Shown here in pieces: positions 61,756-64,000 of a stretch of 64,000 nt of DNA. The notes under the pieces are model-generated. The model was not told the DNA's origin. It worked only from the letters and a program-made list of their open reading frames with translations, and did not search any database. The translations under genes and the position numbers were made by a program. The stretch's first letter is position 1. The number at the start of each line of letters is the position of its first letter. The DNA comes from Bacillota bacterium. Lineage in GTDB: Bacteria; Bacillota; Clostridia; Acetivibrionales; DSM-27016. Location of the stretch: assembly GCA_023390115.1 (NCBI GenBank), contig JAEWDM010000016.1, positions 124,001 through 188,000 of the forward strand, written 5' to 3'.

Positions 61756-63015
61756 GTGGAAAAATGTAATGCTGTAAGGGATCTGATTGTTCCGTATATT
61801 GAAAATGAACTGGATCAAAGCTTACGTAACGAGGTGGAAGAGCATATGGGGCAATGTGCGCTTTGCCGGGCCGAGCTTTATGACATAAAGCAGGTAATGG
61901 AGCTGTGTGCCGGTATGCCTCAGGAGGAGCCGCCTGAAGATTTTCACCGTGAGCTTCATGAAAAGCTGGTTAGTATAAGCGCAAAGCAAAATACTGCAGC
62001 ATCATTAAAAAAGAGCAGGCTTGCATTTATAAACAGCAGATATTTAAAAATCTGTTCGTCAATAGCGGCGGTGCTGATACTGGCGGTGCTGCTTAAGGGC
62101 CTTTTCCCTTACACAAAAACACACGACCAATCCGCAGCTTCGAATATGAGACAATTCAGCTCTTCAGGCTCTGCAAGCTCTGAGCCGGATCAGGAGGATG
62201 ACGCCGGCATGACTGCGTTGCCCGATGCTTCCTTATATAGTGCGGAGAATGGAGAGAGCGATATAAACCAGAATCAGGAGAATGCTGCAGGCGGCAGCAA
62301 TGATGCAGTCCTATATGAAGAAGATAAGCCTGTACAGGCGCCTGCAAGGAAAAAGGAAGAACAAAACGCCGCAGATAAGAATACATCAAAAAGTGCCGCG
62401 GAGCATGAAAAAACACAGAGAAGCTTAAAAGAGGACAGAGGCACAGGTGAGGAATGTAAAAAGAAAGTCTGCCTGCGGTATGTAGATTTAATTTTGAAGG
62501 TAGATGACCCCGAGATAGGGAAAAAAGAAGTGACGGGGTATATTAGTGATTTCGGAGGGGTGCCTTCGGAGATAACGGAGGCTTCCGGCGAGTATGAGAT
62601 TAGCGGGCTTGTTGAGCCGGCTGACGCAAGCAGTCCTGTTGAAGCTCCCGGCTCAGGCGAGCTGGCATTTGAAATGCCGCATGTCCGATACAGCGGCTTT
62701 ATAGAGAAATTGGGAGATGCTTTTGGACAGGATTCTCTTGTGATGGGAGAGATTAGATCTGTAGATGTTAAAGGCCAGCTCGATTCGTTGAAAGAAAAGC
62801 TTTCGGATTTGAACGAAAGGAAAGCATTGGATTATGAAGAAGCGGTGCCTGAGGAAGCTCTTAAAATAGAAGAGGAAATATGCTATGCGCAATGGCAGCT
62901 GGATGATTTGAAACAGAGCCTTGATAATATCAACGTTCTGCTTTCCGTCGAAAAGAAGGACGCCGCCGGAGATGCTTCCGGTGATAAAGAGTTCCAGTCC
63001 GCGGCTTCTCCCTAA
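61756..63015 (+). CDS. Zinc-finger anti-sigma factor with DUF4349-like C-terminal domain
   Basis: About 419 residues from the GTG at 61756, which has GGAGG 7 bases upstream; in-frame ATGs at 61711 and 61750 are less well placed. N-terminal zf-HC2 domain with HMGQCALCRAE (H-x3-C-x2-C) that binds the sigma factor, one membrane helix at about residues 90-115 (YLKICSSIAAVLILAVLLKGL), a disordered acidic linker, and an extracellular domain (RYVDLILKVDDPEIGKKEV, coiled coil DSLKEKLSDLNERKAL, QWQLDDLKQSLDNINVLLSVE) resembling DUF4349. It should hold the sigma factor at the membrane until a signal leads to release. Confidence 0.87.
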   Translation: MEKCNAVRDLIVPYIENELDQSLRNEVEEHMGQCALCRAELYDIKQVMELCAGMPQEEPPEDFHRELHEKLVSISAKQNTAASLKKSRLAFINSRYLKICSSIAAVLILAVLLKGLFPYTKTHDQSAASNMRQFSSSGSASSEPDQEDDAGMTALPDASLYSAENGESDINQNQENAAGGSNDAVLYEEDKPVQAPARKKEEQNAADKNTSKSAAEHEKTQRSLKEDRGTGEECKKKVCLRYVDLILKVDDPEIGKKEVTGYISDFGGVPSEITEASGEYEISGLVEPADASSPVEAPGSGELAFEMPHVRYSGFIEKLGDAFGQDSLVMGEIRSVDVKGQLDSLKEKLSDLNERKALDYEEAVPEEALKIEEEICYAQWQLDDLKQSLDNINVLLSVEKKDAAGDASGDKEFQSAASP

Positions 63016-63136
63016 GGCTTTACCTGCTATAATTTAAATGATATCTAATTTTACAGGCAATTAGACTTTATTCAGTATTATGGTCCTCGGGCTTGTTTAG
63101 CTCAAAGCTATGTGCGCCAATTGCTAAATATTTAAA

Positions 63137-63162
63137 CAACCGTTTACGGTTGGTTTTTTTTT
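63137..63162 (+). terminator. Terminator ahead of polA
   Basis: CAACCG/CGGTTG stem with TTTA loop followed by nine T, about 120 bases after the anti-sigma stop. Confidence 0.9.
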
Positions 63163-63234
63163 GTGTAAAATAAGGTTTAAGGCAAAGAATATTTATTATA
63201 GAGATATTATTTATAAAGATGCAGAGGTATAGCG

Positions 63235-64000
63235 ATGAACAGTGAGAAGCTAATGATAATTGATGGAAACAGCATTATAAACAGGGCCTTTTACGGGCTT
63301 CAGGGGAAGCAGCTTCTGGCCACCTCGGACGGGCTGTATACGAATGCCGTTTATGGGTTTATAAATATTTTATACAAGTATCTTGAGGAGGAAAATCCCG
63401 GATATTTATGTGTGGCTTTTGATTTGAAGGCCCCTACCTTCAGGCATAAGGAGTTTGAAGGCTATAAGGCCAACAGGAAGGGAATGCCTCCCGAGCTGGC
63501 GATGCAAATGCCTGTGCTCAAGGATGTGCTTGATGCAATGAATATTGTAAGGCTGGAGATGGAGGGGTATGAGGCAGATGACATAATAGGCTCTGTTTCC
63601 GTGTGCGCCGAGAGCATGGGGATGCAGGTTGTAATTGTGACGGGAGACAGGGATTCGTTTCAGCTTGTGACCGATGCCACACGTGTAAAGATGCCCACCA
63701 CCAGAGGCGGAAAAACAGAGACAGATGAATATGACAGGACCAGGATACTTGAAAAATACGGAGTATCTCCGTCTGAGTTCGTGGATGTTAAGGGCCTAAT
63801 GGGAGATCCGTCCGATAACATACCCGGTGTTCCGGGAATAGGGGAGAAAACTGCTTTAGATCTCATACGAAGCTTCGGAAGCATTGAAAATATATATGAG
63901 AGTATTGAAAAGGTGACAAAAAAGAGTGTCAGAGAAAAGCTTGAGAAAAACAGGGATATGGCTGCCTTAAGTAAAAGGCTGGCTGCAATAGACTGTGCCA
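63235..64000 (+). CDS. polA: DNA polymerase I, 5' part (window ends inside the gene)
   Basis: The first 255 residues. 5'-3' exonuclease domain: LMIIDGNSIINRAFYGL, AFDLKAPTFRHKEFEGYKANR, EADDIIGSV, VTGDRDSFQLV, VKGLMGDPSDNIPGVPGIGEKTA with the helix-hairpin-helix. ATG at 63235 with GAGG upstream. The polymerase domain lies beyond the window. A stand-alone exonuclease cannot be excluded from this part alone. Confidence 0.92.
   Translation, partial: MNSEKLMIIDGNSIINRAFYGLQGKQLLATSDGLYTNAVYGFINILYKYLEEENPGYLCVAFDLKAPTFRHKEFEGYKANRKGMPPELAMQMPVLKDVLDAMNIVRLEMEGYEADDIIGSVSVCAESMGMQVVIVTGDRDSFQLVTDATRVKMPTTRGGKTETDEYDRTRILEKYGVSPSEFVDVKGLMGDPSDNIPGVPGIGEKTALDLIRSFGSIENIYESIEKVTKKSVREKLEKNRDMAALSKRLAAIDCA

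Overview
The window reads as chromosomal DNA of a low-GC, spore-forming, anaerobic, plant-fibre-degrading member of the Clostridia, close to the cellulosome-forming Ruminiclostridium/Clostridium group. This rests on a complete-looking division and cell-wall (dcw) cluster with a SpoVD-type penicillin-binding protein and a meso-diaminopimelate-type MurE, a secreted metalloprotease ending in a type I dockerin, a GH43 enzyme, SLH-domain surface protein, and NifI-type nitrogen regulators. Genus-level placement is inference.

Bases 1-12600 hold the 3' end of rodA, a terminator, then a promoter with three 10-bp MraZ boxes and the run mraZ, rsmH, ftsL-like, spoVD, murE, murF, mraY, ftsW/spoVE, murG and the first third of murA. 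murD is missing from its usual place. murA breaks off after its CYPGG motif at about 12560.

Bases 12561-50986 look like one integrated element of about 38.4 kb. It is bounded by attL/attR-like junctions, and a large serine recombinase gene lies just inside the right junction. Joining the inner halves of the two junctions gives a symmetric attP; joining the outer halves gives a short symmetric attB. The cargo is: a single-module PKS without acyltransferase; a Fe-only nitrogenase operon (anfHDGK, a HEPN-like gene, nifI1, nifI2, a glutamine amidotransferase and a flavin-binding oxidase-like gene) behind a leader of about 780 nt with tandem repeated RNA-like structures; a dockerin-tagged metalloprotease; an exonuclease-RecQ-UvrD helicase fusion; a LacI-regulated sugar ABC-transport and glycosidase locus; two paralogous membrane-anchored propeller-like proteins with relics of an AraC gene and a GH43 gene between them; and an intact AraC/GH43 pair. 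No conjugation genes were seen. The DNA outside the right junction does not continue murA, so the locus has probably been rearranged further.

Bases 51000-64000 return to housekeeping and envelope functions: a small CxxC protein, a MacA/MacB-like efflux set, an SLH protein, a secreted Lys/Asp/Asn-repeat protein, an OmpR-type two-component system, an ECF sigma factor with a DUF4349-type anti-sigma factor, and the 5' part of polA.

The two observations most worth following are the duplicated structured leader of the anf operon and the att-bounded element that carries it. No tRNA, rRNA or CRISPR array was seen.
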